Assembly: GCA_023409435.1 (NCBI GenBank)
Contig: JAEYHP010000081.1
Location: 14,792 to 78,791 of the forward strand
Reading direction: 5' to 3'
DNA from: Bacillota bacterium
GTDB lineage: Bacteria; Bacillota; Clostridia; Christensenellales; CAG-138
Length of the DNA stretch: 64,000 bases
The position numbers and the translations under genes were made by a program. How positions within the stretch are numbered: position 1 is the first letter of the stretch; each line of letters begins with the position of its first letter. The notes under the pieces were generated by a model. It was not told the DNA's origin. It saw nothing but the letters and a program-made list of their open reading frames with translations, and ran no database searches. Shown here piece after piece: positions 48,770-57,334 of the stretch.

Positions 48770-48793
48770 GTATAGCAAGAAAGGAAAATACGG

Positions 48794-50170
48794 ATGAAGG
48801 CGAAGGAAAGAATTCAGGCGTTTGCTCTGAATCGGGCAATGGACTATATCTCGGGTGACCCCGAAAAGAATCTCCCAAAACTGCTTGCGTGGCTGGACAA
48901 TATCGGCTGGGGCGGCAAGAATTTTGCGACCCACCGGGAGGTAATACACAGCATACTGGAGGACCCGGAGAACAACTGGTATCGCTTTATCATGGGGCTC
49001 TGGAAGGATATCGACAACGAAATTTTGAAAGCCACATTCCGCAATTTCGTGCTCAACGCAAGCGTCATCGGCATGCCAAAACAGCAGGCGAATCAAGAAA
49101 AGTACGGTTGCAACATCCCGTGGGCCATCCTCATGGACCCCACCTCCGCGTGCAACCTTAAATGTACCGGCTGCTGGGCGGCGGAATACGGCAATAAGCT
49201 CAATATGTCCTACGAAACGCTGGATGATATCATCCAGCAGGGCAAGGCGTTGGGGACTTATTTTTACCTGTATTCGGGCGGCGAGCCCATGGTGCGCAAA
49301 AACGATATTATCCGCCTCTGCGAGGCGCATCCCGATTGCCAGTTTGCCGCATTTACCAACGGCACTCTGATTGACGAAGCTTTTGCCGATGAAATGCTGC
49401 GGGTCAAAAACTTTATTCCGGCCATCAGCGTGGAGGGTTTTGAAGGCGATACCGATTTTAGAAGAGGGGAAGGCACATTCAAAAAGGTGGAGAAGGCAAT
49501 GGCGATATTGAAAGCAAAACGCCTGCCGTTTGGCATCTCCTGCTGTTACACCAGCAAAAATGTGGAGATGATCGGCTCCGAGGAATATTTTGACCAGATG
49601 ATAGGCTGGGGCGCAAAGTTTTGCTGGTTCTTTACCTATATGCCCGTAGGCAAGGAGGCCGTGCCGGAACTGATGGTGAGCGCCGGGCAGCGCGCGTTCA
49701 TGTACCGCCAAATTCGCAGGTTCCGGGAAACGAAGCCCTTGTTCACGTTGGATTTTTGGAACGACGGCGAGTTTGCAGGCGGGTGTATCGCGGGCGGCAG
49801 AAGCTATCTGCACATCAACGCGAACGGAGATATGGAACCCTGCGCCTTTATCCACTATTCCGACTCCAGCGTGTATGAAAAAACGCTGCTCGAAGCGCTG
49901 CAGTCCCCGCTGTTCATGGCCTATAAAAAAGGACAGCCTTTTAACGAAAACCATCTTCGTCCCTGCCCGCTGCTCGATAATCCCGATGCACTTGTGGAGA
50001 TAGTGGAGCGCTCCGGCGCACACTCCACGGATTTGCAGGACCCTGAGGATGTGCGCGAGCTTTCGGAAAAATGCAGGGATGCCGCAGAAAATTGGGGGCA
50101 GGCGGCGGATGAACTGTGGCAATGCGCGGGGCATTGCGGCGGATGCCAATCTAAAACCCGTTCAGCTTGA
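48794..50170 (+). CDS. Radical SAM/SPASM-like protein
   Basis: The 458-residue protein has the radical SAM cluster motif CNLKCTGC near residue 120 (CxxxCxxC) and a following GGEPMVRK stretch that binds SAM. After the TIM-barrel core, cysteines in CIAGGRSYLHINANGDMEPC, CPLLD and CAGHCGGC form a SPASM-like auxiliary cluster region. Residues 1-110 are a helical domain typical of a sub-family with this layout. The reaction is unknown. The small peptide gene lies directly upstream. The ATG follows AAAGGAAA. A terminator follows. Confidence 0.85.
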   Translation: MKAKERIQAFALNRAMDYISGDPEKNLPKLLAWLDNIGWGGKNFATHREVIHSILEDPENNWYRFIMGLWKDIDNEILKATFRNFVLNASVIGMPKQQANQEKYGCNIPWAILMDPTSACNLKCTGCWAAEYGNKLNMSYETLDDIIQQGKALGTYFYLYSGGEPMVRKNDIIRLCEAHPDCQFAAFTNGTLIDEAFADEMLRVKNFIPAISVEGFEGDTDFRRGEGTFKKVEKAMAILKAKRLPFGISCCYTSKNVEMIGSEEYFDQMIGWGAKFCWFFTYMPVGKEAVPELMVSAGQRAFMYRQIRRFRETKPLFTLDFWNDGEFAGGCIAGGRSYLHINANGDMEPCAFIHYSDSSVYEKTLLEALQSPLFMAYKKGQPFNENHLRPCPLLDNPDALVEIVERSGAHSTDLQDPEDVRELSEKCRDAAENWGQAADELWQCAGHCGGCQSKTRSA

Positions 50171-50212
50171 ATTCACTTTTCCAACGATGAAGCTCATGGA
50201 AAGAACAACTAG

Positions 50213-50247
50213 AACAGAAAGAGGCCTTCAAAAGCCTCTTTCTGTTA
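50213..50247. terminator. Bidirectional terminator
   Basis: AACAGAAAGAGGC and GCCTCTTTCTGTT are perfect arms with an 8-base loop between the radical SAM gene and the leftward CvpA gene. Confidence 0.85.
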
Positions 50248-50264
50248 TTCACATGATTTTGTCC

Positions 50265-50966
50265 TTATGTTCCCGGTATCAGCCGCAGCAGCAGGTTAGA
50301 GTTATAGAAGAAGCTGCCGAAGTACGAGCCTTCAATAAATTCGCCCGCCTTGGGCAAAATGATGAGCACGATGGGCACGACCAGGAATATGAGGTACATC
50401 GCCAAAAAACCGCGGATCAGCCCAAAGCACGCGCCAAGAAGGCCGTCCGCCGAGTGCAGCACCGGAAGTCCGTTGCGCGCGTAGGTCACAAGGTGTATGG
50501 CGAACGCGAGCAGCAGCCGCATCGCGGCAAACAGAGCCAATATGGCCAGCAGATTCAAAAACACGTTCACGATCGTCTGGTTGAAGTATTCGCCCAGTGT
50601 GGAGGAACCTTCCTCCGCAAACGCTTCGCGCGCGATGTTTTCGGAAATCCGCTCGCCCATGGGCACGGGCAATGTGGCGCTTTCCATCACGCCCGAAAGC
50701 TGCTCAGCGCTCAGCGCGGAAATGGGCGTCTTACTTAGCTCCACATCCTGCACCAGCTCCGCGCCCTCCGTATAATAGAGCGCCATGGTATACAGCTGTT
50801 CGTCCGCCTTGATGGTGTTGGTGACTAAAGGGCGCAAAGCGAACGCAAGCGCGAACGCAAGCACATATGCGCCCAGCGAGACCACCGTATGCACAAAGCC
50901 GCGGTACCAGCCGCCCAGCAAAAACACTGCAAACAGCAACAGTACGGCGATGTCCAGTAAATTCAT
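50265..50966 (-). CDS. cvpA: CvpA-family membrane protein
   Basis: The 233-residue protein starts MNLLDIAVLLLFAVFLLGGW followed by YRGF, the CvpA hallmark, and has about four spans, including LLGACFGLIRGFLAMYLIFL. CvpA proteins were named for colicin V production and are general envelope factors. It is the last gene of the leftward glnA unit. The ATG lies upstream of a GAGGC-type ribosome site region. Confidence 0.85.
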   Translation of the reverse strand: MNLLDIAVLLLFAVFLLGGWYRGFVHTVVSLGAYVLAFALAFALRPLVTNTIKADEQLYTMALYYTEGAELVQDVELSKTPISALSAEQLSGVMESATLPVPMGERISENIAREAFAEEGSSTLGEYFNQTIVNVFLNLLAILALFAAMRLLLAFAIHLVTYARNGLPVLHSADGLLGACFGLIRGFLAMYLIFLVVPIVLIILPKAGEFIEGSYFGSFFYNSNLLLRLIPGT

Positions 50967-51009
50967 AAAAAGCCTCCGTTCCCAGTTTCACGCGCACCGC
51001 GGTGAAGGG

Positions 51010-52122
51010 CTACGCAACTTTGACCGTATAGCAGGCCGAAGCGGAATTCAGCAAAAGCGTGCCGGAATCGATCTTCTGTGCGGAAACGATTTCCGCCGCC
51101 ACGTGGCGGGAGCTCAGCTCTTTTCCGTCCGAGCCGTACACCGTGTAGCCGTCGTTCGTTACGGCCACCAGCCTTCCGCCCATCATAAACGCGTCCACCG
51201 TACCCGCGGGGAGCTGATAGAGCCGCTGCGTGGTTCCTGCAACGTCCGCGTCCTTAACCGTCAGGAGTTTGACGGTGCCGGGCTTGTCGGAATTGCGGGG
51301 CCTTAGCAGAAAGAGCGGATTGCCGGAAAATTCAAAATCCATCACTTCCCAGCCGTAGAGCATTTCCCGGTAACTTTCGCGGTTGCCCTCAAGTGAATAG
51401 CGGATCAGCTGATTGGTGCCCACCGCATAAATGCCTGAGGACGTGAAGTAAATGTGCTCGATGAGCTGGCTCTGTATTTGCATCACGCCGCTGGTCGCCG
51501 CGCGCGTCATATCGTATATGGTAATGGTGGAGAGCGGCGTGCCGCTGTCTAAAGTTGTCGTAAGCACATACAGGTATTCGTTGCCAGCGGTATAGAACCC
51601 ATAATCCACAATGAACTGGCCCGGGAAAGTCAGCTGGTCCTTTTGCGCGCCGGTCTTGTCAAACACCTGTATGGTCTCGGTACCGGTGTTGTCGGCTTTC
51701 AGCGCCGCCACCGTGGTGGAGCCGCAGGTTACATACAGCAGCGTACCGGTGAACTCCACAGGATAAGTCTCGTTTACAATTCTGAGCGCCACGCTGTTGT
51801 AGAGCGCGTGGATCTCCTTGCTTGCGGCAAGCTTCACGTCGGACGCTACGGGCGCATGATAGTCGTTGTTTTCGTTGCCGAGGTCCTTGTAGTAGAGCGT
51901 GCCGTCCTTAATGTACAAAAAGCCCTGACCGGTAAAAAGGGATTTGTCCTGCGGGGCAAATGGCAGCTGCGTAAGCGCCGCCTGCGTGGACATGGAATTG
52001 CCTAAAAGCAATATGCCCGCTACGATACCGGCGAGTATCAAAAGCAAAATGCCAAACAGAAACAACAGGCGCAATACAGTCTTGCGCTTGTTCTTTGCTT
52101 TGCGGCGGTGTCTTACTTCCAT
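51010..52122 (-). CDS. DUF5711-like membrane-anchored beta-propeller protein
   Basis: The 370-residue protein has a basic cytoplasmic start (MEVRHRRKAKNKRKTVLRLL), one membrane span at about residues 18-40, and an extracellular domain with repeated short beta stretches (GFLYIKDGTLYYKDLG, YLYVLTTTLDSGTPLSTITI), as in beta-propeller-like proteins. It fits DUF5711, which is found near glutamine synthetase genes in Clostridia. Its function is unknown. It lies between the ANTAR regulator and CvpA genes in one direction. Confidence 0.78.
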   Translation of the reverse strand: MEVRHRRKAKNKRKTVLRLLFLFGILLLILAGIVAGILLLGNSMSTQAALTQLPFAPQDKSLFTGQGFLYIKDGTLYYKDLGNENNDYHAPVASDVKLAASKEIHALYNSVALRIVNETYPVEFTGTLLYVTCGSTTVAALKADNTGTETIQVFDKTGAQKDQLTFPGQFIVDYGFYTAGNEYLYVLTTTLDSGTPLSTITIYDMTRAATSGVMQIQSQLIEHIYFTSSGIYAVGTNQLIRYSLEGNRESYREMLYGWEVMDFEFSGNPLFLLRPRNSDKPGTVKLLTVKDADVAGTTQRLYQLPAGTVDAFMMGGRLVAVTNDGYTVYGSDGKELSSRHVAAEIVSAQKIDSGTLLLNSASACYTVKVA

Positions 52123-52158
52123 TACAGCCTGGCTCCTTTTTGAACGAAAGGTATCACG

Positions 52159-52749
52159 CTATACCTCGTACAGAGAGAGCACCTGGTTGGCGACGGCTTC
52201 CTTGGTGGTGCGCAGATCCATCGCCTGCTTCACGAGGTACCGGTGCGCCTGCGCCTCGGTCATGGAGGCATGCTCCATCAGCGCAAATTTGGAGCGGTCC
52301 ACCAAACGCTGCTGTTCCAATCTTCGCTCCAGCGTGCGCTTTTCCTGCAGCAGTTGGTTAAGCCGCGCATGGGTGGCCATTGCAATTTTTACGATATGCA
52401 GCATGGCGCTGCGCGTCATGGGCTTAATGAGGCATAGTACCCCGTTCGGCTCCACGCGCTCAGCCACCTCTTCATTCAGCTCCGCTTTTACAAGCAGCAC
52501 TACGCCCGCGGCGGTATTTGCTACAAAATCCAGCGCGAGATCGTGACCGAACTCATCGGATAGCGGCGAGTTGATGACGATGAGCGCAAAGTCGCCTTCG
52601 GTCAGGTTCCGGCGGGCTTCCGCGCCGCTTTGCGCAAGCATCAGTTCGCCGGGTATGGCTCCCAGCATATCCTGCAGGAGCTGGCCGCCCTTTACGGTGC
52701 TTGAGATCAAAAGGATCCGGTCCGTTGCCGCCACCCCCTTCGCATGCAT
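52159..52749 (-). CDS. ANTAR-domain regulator with an altered receiver
   Basis: The 196-residue protein has a receiver-like domain (residues 8-125) and a C-terminal ANTAR RNA-binding domain, LMEHASMTEAQAHRYLVKQA followed by MDLRTTKEAVANQVLSLYEV. ANTAR proteins bind twin hairpins and prevent termination, often of nitrogen genes. The usual phosphate-accepting Asp seems replaced by Asn in FALIVINSPLSDEFG, so phosphorylation may not control it. It follows glnA by 24 bases and may sense nitrogen state with it. No twin-hairpin target was seen upstream of glnA. Confidence 0.85.
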   Translation of the reverse strand: MHAKGVAATDRILLISSTVKGGQLLQDMLGAIPGELMLAQSGAEARRNLTEGDFALIVINSPLSDEFGHDLALDFVANTAAGVVLLVKAELNEEVAERVEPNGVLCLIKPMTRSAMLHIVKIAMATHARLNQLLQEKRTLERRLEQQRLVDRSKFALMEHASMTEAQAHRYLVKQAMDLRTTKEAVANQVLSLYEV

Positions 52750-52773
52750 GTCATGTGCATTGTTCTTTCCCCG

Positions 52774-54051
52774 CTACACGTCAAAGAGCGGGTCTTCGAG
52801 CACGGGCAGGGCGGCGGGCTCGAATCTGTCCGCGTCCCGCTGTACCTGGAACAAGTGCCTGCGCACCTGTTCGGGCAATACGCGGGCAATAAATTCGCTC
52901 TTTTCGGCGATCTGCACGGCGTCCAGCAGCGTCTGCGGCAGGCGGCACAAAGGCTCGGCGGTATCGGCCGCCTTGGGCAGCGGCAGATGCTCTTCCATGC
53001 CCTCGAGTCCGGCGTGTATCAGCAGCGCAAACGCGAGGTAGGGGTTGATGGCGGGGTCGGGGGCGCGAAGCTCCATACGGGAGGATTCGCCATGTGCGGC
53101 GGGGATGCGTATCCACTGCGAGCGGTTCTGGTGGGACCAGCCGACATACCCCGGCGCTTCCATTTTGCCCAGGCGCTCATAGGAATTGGGCATGGGGTTC
53201 AATATGGAGGTCATCTCGGAAGCGCGGCGCAATATGCCCGCCAGGAAACTTTCGGCTTCGGAGGAGGGCGCCTCGCCCCTTTCAAAGAGGTTGGTCGTGC
53301 CCGAAAGCAGGCTTATGTTCACATGCAGCCCGCTGCCGATTACGCCCGGTATGGGCTTGGGCAAGAAGGATGCGAACAGCCCGTTTTTGTTGGCGATTGT
53401 GCGGATAACCTGCTTCAATGTCATCAGGTTATCCGCCGCGCGCAAAGCGCCTGCGTATTTTAACACGATTTCGTTCTGGCCGGGGCCGGATTCGTGGTGG
53501 GAGCTTTCCACATTGATGCCCATGCTCTCAAGCGTGAGGCAGATCTCGCGCCGCACGTTTTCGCCGCGGTCCCGCGGAGCAATGTCCAAAAATCCCGCGC
53601 TGTCGTGCGGCTTGCGGGTGGGGCTGCCCGTTTCATCCAGTTGGAACAGGTAGAACTCGCATTCCACGCCGATCTGGCAGGTATAACCCATTTTTTGCGC
53701 CTTGCGCGCGGCCTCGCGCAGCAAGTTGCGGCTGCTGCCCGCAAAAACAGTGCCGTCCGGCTGCCGGATATCGCACAATAGCCGCGCCACGCGGCCCTGC
53801 TGCGGCCGCCAGGGCAAAAGCGCAAGCGTGTTGGGGTCGGGCAGCAGCATCAGGTCGGATTCCGCAATGCGCAAAAATCCGGGCACCAGGGAAGCGTCGA
53901 AGGAAACGCCGTCAACAAGCCCGCGCGCAAGCTCCGAACTCAACAAGGAAATATTGCGCCCGCGTCCGAACAGATCGCAGAACATCAGCCGGACGAACTT
54001 GACGTCATTCTCCTCCACAAAGGAAAGAAGCTCTTCCTGTGTATAGCCCAT
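52774..54051 (-). CDS. glnA: Type I glutamine synthetase (GlnA)
   Basis: The 425-residue enzyme makes glutamine from glutamate, ammonia and ATP. Motifs are VECEFYLFQLDETG (Mg-binding Glu), SSHHESGPGQNEIVLKYA, GSGLHVNISLLSG, MPNSYERLGKMEAPGYVGWS and RMELRAPDPAINPYLAFALL. It is shorter than Bacillus GlnA (about 444) but keeps the catalytic signatures. It starts the leftward run glnA-ANTAR-DUF5711-CvpA. The 400-base upstream gap holds a DnaA-box cluster. Confidence 0.95.
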   Translation of the reverse strand: MGYTQEELLSFVEENDVKFVRLMFCDLFGRGRNISLLSSELARGLVDGVSFDASLVPGFLRIAESDLMLLPDPNTLALLPWRPQQGRVARLLCDIRQPDGTVFAGSSRNLLREAARKAQKMGYTCQIGVECEFYLFQLDETGSPTRKPHDSAGFLDIAPRDRGENVRREICLTLESMGINVESSHHESGPGQNEIVLKYAGALRAADNLMTLKQVIRTIANKNGLFASFLPKPIPGVIGSGLHVNISLLSGTTNLFERGEAPSSEAESFLAGILRRASEMTSILNPMPNSYERLGKMEAPGYVGWSHQNRSQWIRIPAAHGESSRMELRAPDPAINPYLAFALLIHAGLEGMEEHLPLPKAADTAEPLCRLPQTLLDAVQIAEKSEFIARVLPEQVRRHLFQVQRDADRFEPAALPVLEDPLFDV

Positions 54052-54129
54052 GCCAAACCTCCTGTATAAAATGTAACCTTGTTTATTCTTGCATCAAAAG
54101 TGCAGGATTGCCTGCGCAAATTCGGGCGA

Positions 54130-54450
54130 TATACGCCCCGTTTTATTCATGCACACGCCCTGCCGCTTCATGCACATGGGGTGTGCATGGACAACTCCCC
54201 GTTTTGGGGCATCGGTGGATAACTCTGTGCATAATGTTGATAACTGCTGTGCAAAACATTCCGGGGGCGGTGTGCAGAAACATTTTCATTCCCTGCATGT
54301 GCCTATGCTTGCGTTCGATTTTACATGTATTTTACCGAACAAATGAATATTTTGTCGTAAAAGCACGGGTTATGCACAATGCCGCGGCCATTACGGTTTT
54401 GGATGGCTTAACTGCCTAAATCCGCCTGTTTATGCACAGTTTCATGCAAT
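54130..54450. other. Second DnaA-box cluster
   Basis: Between glnA and the next gene there are three exact TTATNCACA boxes: minus strand at 54226-54234, plus strand at 54370-54378 and 54430-54438. TTTTGCACA on the minus strand at 54248-54256, TTCTGCACA on the minus strand near 54271 and several ATGCACA words (near 54147, 54169, 54184) are near matches. GTTATCCAC lies on the minus strand at 54215-54223. This is more exact boxes than in the dnaA-dnaN gap. It may titrate DnaA or form part of the origin. Confidence 0.75.
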
Positions 54451-55208
54451 TATGCAAGCGGGTTGCGCTTGGGCATTACGGGGCAGCTCCAACGCAGGAG
54501 TTCCCCGCCAAACGGTTCCGCCGCGCGGATGGCGCGGGTGGTCAAGTCGTCCACATCCTCCTGAACGAGGGCTGAAAGCGCATGAACGGTGAGTATGTGC
54601 GGCAGTGGAAGCTCCGTCTTAAACTGCGGATCTCCTATCGCAAATCCCGCCGCCTTGGCCTGCTCCTGAAATAAAAGCCGCGTCTGTTCGCTGGGGAAAC
54701 ACATGAAAAACGTCAGCCGCCGCACGGAAGCAAGGCCATCCCCGGTTTTTTTGAGCCGCTCGATCAGCTCCGTGTTCAATACCGTCTGGTACTTGGCGGC
54801 GTCGGGCAGCAGCAGCGCGTGGTAGGTCAGCCAGTCCGGTTCATGCGCAGAGCCTGGGGAAACGCACAAAAGCTTTTCCTTATCCGCAATGCGTTCGATT
54901 GTCTCCATGGCCTCTTCCGCATCCCGCACATAAAAGTAGTATTGACAGAGCGCATCCATATGGATCATCCCCACATAAACGGCGTCCGACAGCGCTCGCA
55001 GCAGCTTGCGTTCTATTATGTTACAGCGGCGTACTTCGCGCGGCGTAAAGGCCTCCGCCCCGTTTTCCCGCGGGGAAAGCGCGCAGTACACCAGGGTCTC
55101 GTACCCCGCCATGGGCTCGTCGTAGCCCGTATCTACAGTAAAATGCGCCCGTACATTCTGCAGGGGCCAGACGTAACTGAAAAAAGTATCTTCCGCTTGC
55201 TTGCGCAT
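54450..55208 (-). CDS. DUF695 and RraB-like two-domain protein
   Basis: The 252-residue protein has an N-terminal half like DUF695: FFSYVWPLQNVRAHFTVDTG, YCALSPRENGAEAFTPREVR and the YVGMIHMDALCQYYFYVRDA stretch. The C-terminal half resembles RraB-type regulators (LTFFMCFPSEQTRLLFQEQA, GFAIGDP). This fusion is known in bacteria, but its role is unknown and RNase E-type enzymes differ in Bacillota. A DnaA-box cluster lies at its 3' end. Confidence 0.7.
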   Translation of the reverse strand: MRKQAEDTFFSYVWPLQNVRAHFTVDTGYDEPMAGYETLVYCALSPRENGAEAFTPREVRRCNIIERKLLRALSDAVYVGMIHMDALCQYYFYVRDAEEAMETIERIADKEKLLCVSPGSAHEPDWLTYHALLLPDAAKYQTVLNTELIERLKKTGDGLASVRRLTFFMCFPSEQTRLLFQEQAKAAGFAIGDPQFKTELPLPHILTVHALSALVQEDVDDLTTRAIRAAEPFGGELLRWSCPVMPKRNPLA

Positions 55209-55336
55209 GCCGCTCCTTTCCGGATACCCCCCTTAAAGTACCATTTTATCAGCAGGCAGGCAAGCATGCAAGAGAATAGGGCTTCTTGCCGGGGATGGAG
55301 GGTGTAAAGCTTTGATGAACAGGCGAAATGAACAAA

Positions 55337-55361
55337 CCCCGCCTGTGTATATCAGGCGGGG
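55337..55361. terminator. Hairpin in the pepF downstream region
   Basis: CCCCGCCTG and CAGGCGGGG pair around a short loop. More hairpins follow at about 55381-55400 and 55417-55440 (GTGGGGAAAC..GTTTCCCCAC). The 280-base gap holds no gene. Confidence 0.55.
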
Positions 55362-55488
55362 AGTACTTGGGTTTCAAGGTATCGGCGCTTTCAGCGCCGA
55401 CGATTATTTTTTTGCTGTGGGGAAACTGCGTTTCCCCACCCCCCTCCTAAAGAACGGCCATAGAAGAGGGGGTATAGCCCCAGCTGAC

Positions 55489-57273
55489 TTACTTCAACAA
55501 CTCGCTAAGCTCATCCACCGCGCTGTCGAACGCGTCAAGCGAGGTCAGGATACTTTCGGGCTTGGTCAAATCTACGCCCGCGTTCTGCAGCAACGCGATG
55601 GGGAAATCGCTGCCGCCGCTTTTGAGGAAGGCGAGGTACTGGGAAAGGCCATGCCCTTCGAGTATGCCGTGGGCCAGGGCGACCGCTGCGCAGAAGCCGG
55701 TGGCGTACTGGTAAACATAGAATGCGTTGTAGAAGTGCGGGATGCGCGCCCATTCGATGCGGATCTCGTCGTCCACGACCACGCCGGGGTAAAAGAGCTC
55801 GTTGAGTTTGCCGTATTCCTCGCACAGTGCGTCAACGGTTAAAGGCTCGCCCGCTTCGCACATGTAGTGCGTCTTCTGCTCAAACGCTGCAAACATGGTC
55901 TGGCGGTAGACGGTGGTGCGGAATTGCTCCAGGTAATGGTTGATAAGGTATGCCCGGCGCGCCGGATCGCTCTCGGATTTTAACAGATGGCGGGTGAGCA
56001 GCACCTCGTTGACGGTGGAGGCGACTTCCGCCGCCATAATCTTATACTGCGCATCCTGGTAGGGAAGGCTGGTGTCGGAATAATAGGAGTGCAGCGCGTG
56101 GCCAAGCTCATGCGCCAGCGTGAATGCGTAATCCTCTTCTTCCTGGTAATTGAGCAGCACATACGGGTGCGCGCCGTAGGAGCCCCAGGAGTACGCGCCG
56201 GTCGTCTTGCCCCTGTTTTGCGGCACGTCGATCCAGCGTTCGCTGTAAGCGACGTCGAGCATCTTGCCGTACTCCTCGCCCAGTGGTTTTAAGGCTTCCT
56301 TTACGAGCTTTTTCGCGTCCTCATAGGCGAGCTTCTTGGGCGTCGCGGGCACAATAGGCACGTACAGGTCATACATATAGAGCTGGTCCAGGCCCAAAGC
56401 CCGGCGGCGCAGCTCAAGATACTTTTCTATGGAAGGCAGGCGGCTTTTAATGGCTTCGATCAGGCCGTCGTACACCGAAAGCGGCACGTTGGTGGAAAAC
56501 AGCGCCGCGCCGATGGCGCTGTCATAGTTGCGCGCCTTCGCAAAGAACACGTCGGACTTCACGCTTGCGGCGTAGGAGGCGGCGAGCGTGTTCTTTAAAT
56601 TTAAATAAGAAGCGTAGAGCGCCTTATACGCGCTTTCGCGCACTTCCCGGTTCTTGCTTTCCAAAAAGCTGCGGTAATTGCCCTGGGTCAATTCCACGGT
56701 GTCGCCGTCGTCATCCGTGATGTTGCCAAAGCGGATATCGGCGTTGTTGAGCATGGTAAATACCGAGTCCGCCGCGGCAAGCGGTTCGCCTGCCAGCGCC
56801 ATGATCCGCTCCTCGTTGGCGGTAAGCGTGTGCGGCCTGCGCCGGACCAAATTGTTGAGCACCCGGTGGTATTCTCTGAGCAGGGGCGAATCGATCCAGC
56901 TTTGCAGCGTGCCCGGGTCGATGGCGAGTATTTCCGGCGTCATAAAGGAAGAAGCCGCGCCGTAGGCCACGCTCTGCTGCATGGCCCGGTCGGTCATGCC
57001 CTGGTACTTGGCAAGGGCGTTGTCCTCGTCGCGGTGCATGTGCGCATACACATAGAGCCGCTCCAGCTTGAGGGAGATGGCGCTTTCTTTCTTCAGGCCG
57101 TCAAGCAGCGCCTCTGCGCTCTTAAACGTACCGGAAAGCTTGGGGAATGCGGCGATCTCGTTTTGTACTTCTTTGAATTGCGCCTCCCACGCCTCATCGG
57201 AAGCGTACATGGCGGTAAGGTCCCATGTCAGGGCGGCGTCAAGTTCCTGCCGCGCGGGCAATGTCTTGGGCAT
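55489..57273 (-). CDS. pepF: Oligoendopeptidase F
   Basis: The 594-residue M3-family zinc peptidase cuts oligopeptides in the cytoplasm. The zinc motif HELGHALHSYYSD is near residue 377, with the third ligand in MAAEVASTVNE about 25 residues further on. Other family words are YASYLNLKNTLAASYAASVK and DEIRIEWARIPHFYNAFYVY. The start at 57273 follows AGGAGGACTC; the longer frame from 57324 has no ribosome site. Confidence 0.94.
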   Translation of the reverse strand: MPKTLPARQELDAALTWDLTAMYASDEAWEAQFKEVQNEIAAFPKLSGTFKSAEALLDGLKKESAISLKLERLYVYAHMHRDEDNALAKYQGMTDRAMQQSVAYGAASSFMTPEILAIDPGTLQSWIDSPLLREYHRVLNNLVRRRPHTLTANEERIMALAGEPLAAADSVFTMLNNADIRFGNITDDDGDTVELTQGNYRSFLESKNREVRESAYKALYASYLNLKNTLAASYAASVKSDVFFAKARNYDSAIGAALFSTNVPLSVYDGLIEAIKSRLPSIEKYLELRRRALGLDQLYMYDLYVPIVPATPKKLAYEDAKKLVKEALKPLGEEYGKMLDVAYSERWIDVPQNRGKTTGAYSWGSYGAHPYVLLNYQEEEDYAFTLAHELGHALHSYYSDTSLPYQDAQYKIMAAEVASTVNEVLLTRHLLKSESDPARRAYLINHYLEQFRTTVYRQTMFAAFEQKTHYMCEAGEPLTVDALCEEYGKLNELFYPGVVVDDEIRIEWARIPHFYNAFYVYQYATGFCAAVALAHGILEGHGLSQYLAFLKSGGSDFPIALLQNAGVDLTKPESILTSLDAFDSAVDELSELLK

Positions 57274-57334
57274 ATGAGTCCTCCTAATATAAGATAAGCG
57301 GAGTAGCGGTTCAATCCGGGCCAAGGACGTTCCT

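Noticed and set aside
48602..50149. Leftward frame of 515 codons opposite the radical SAM gene
   Set aside because: The radical SAM protein has clear cysteine motifs and a ribosome site; the shadow also runs across two other genes.
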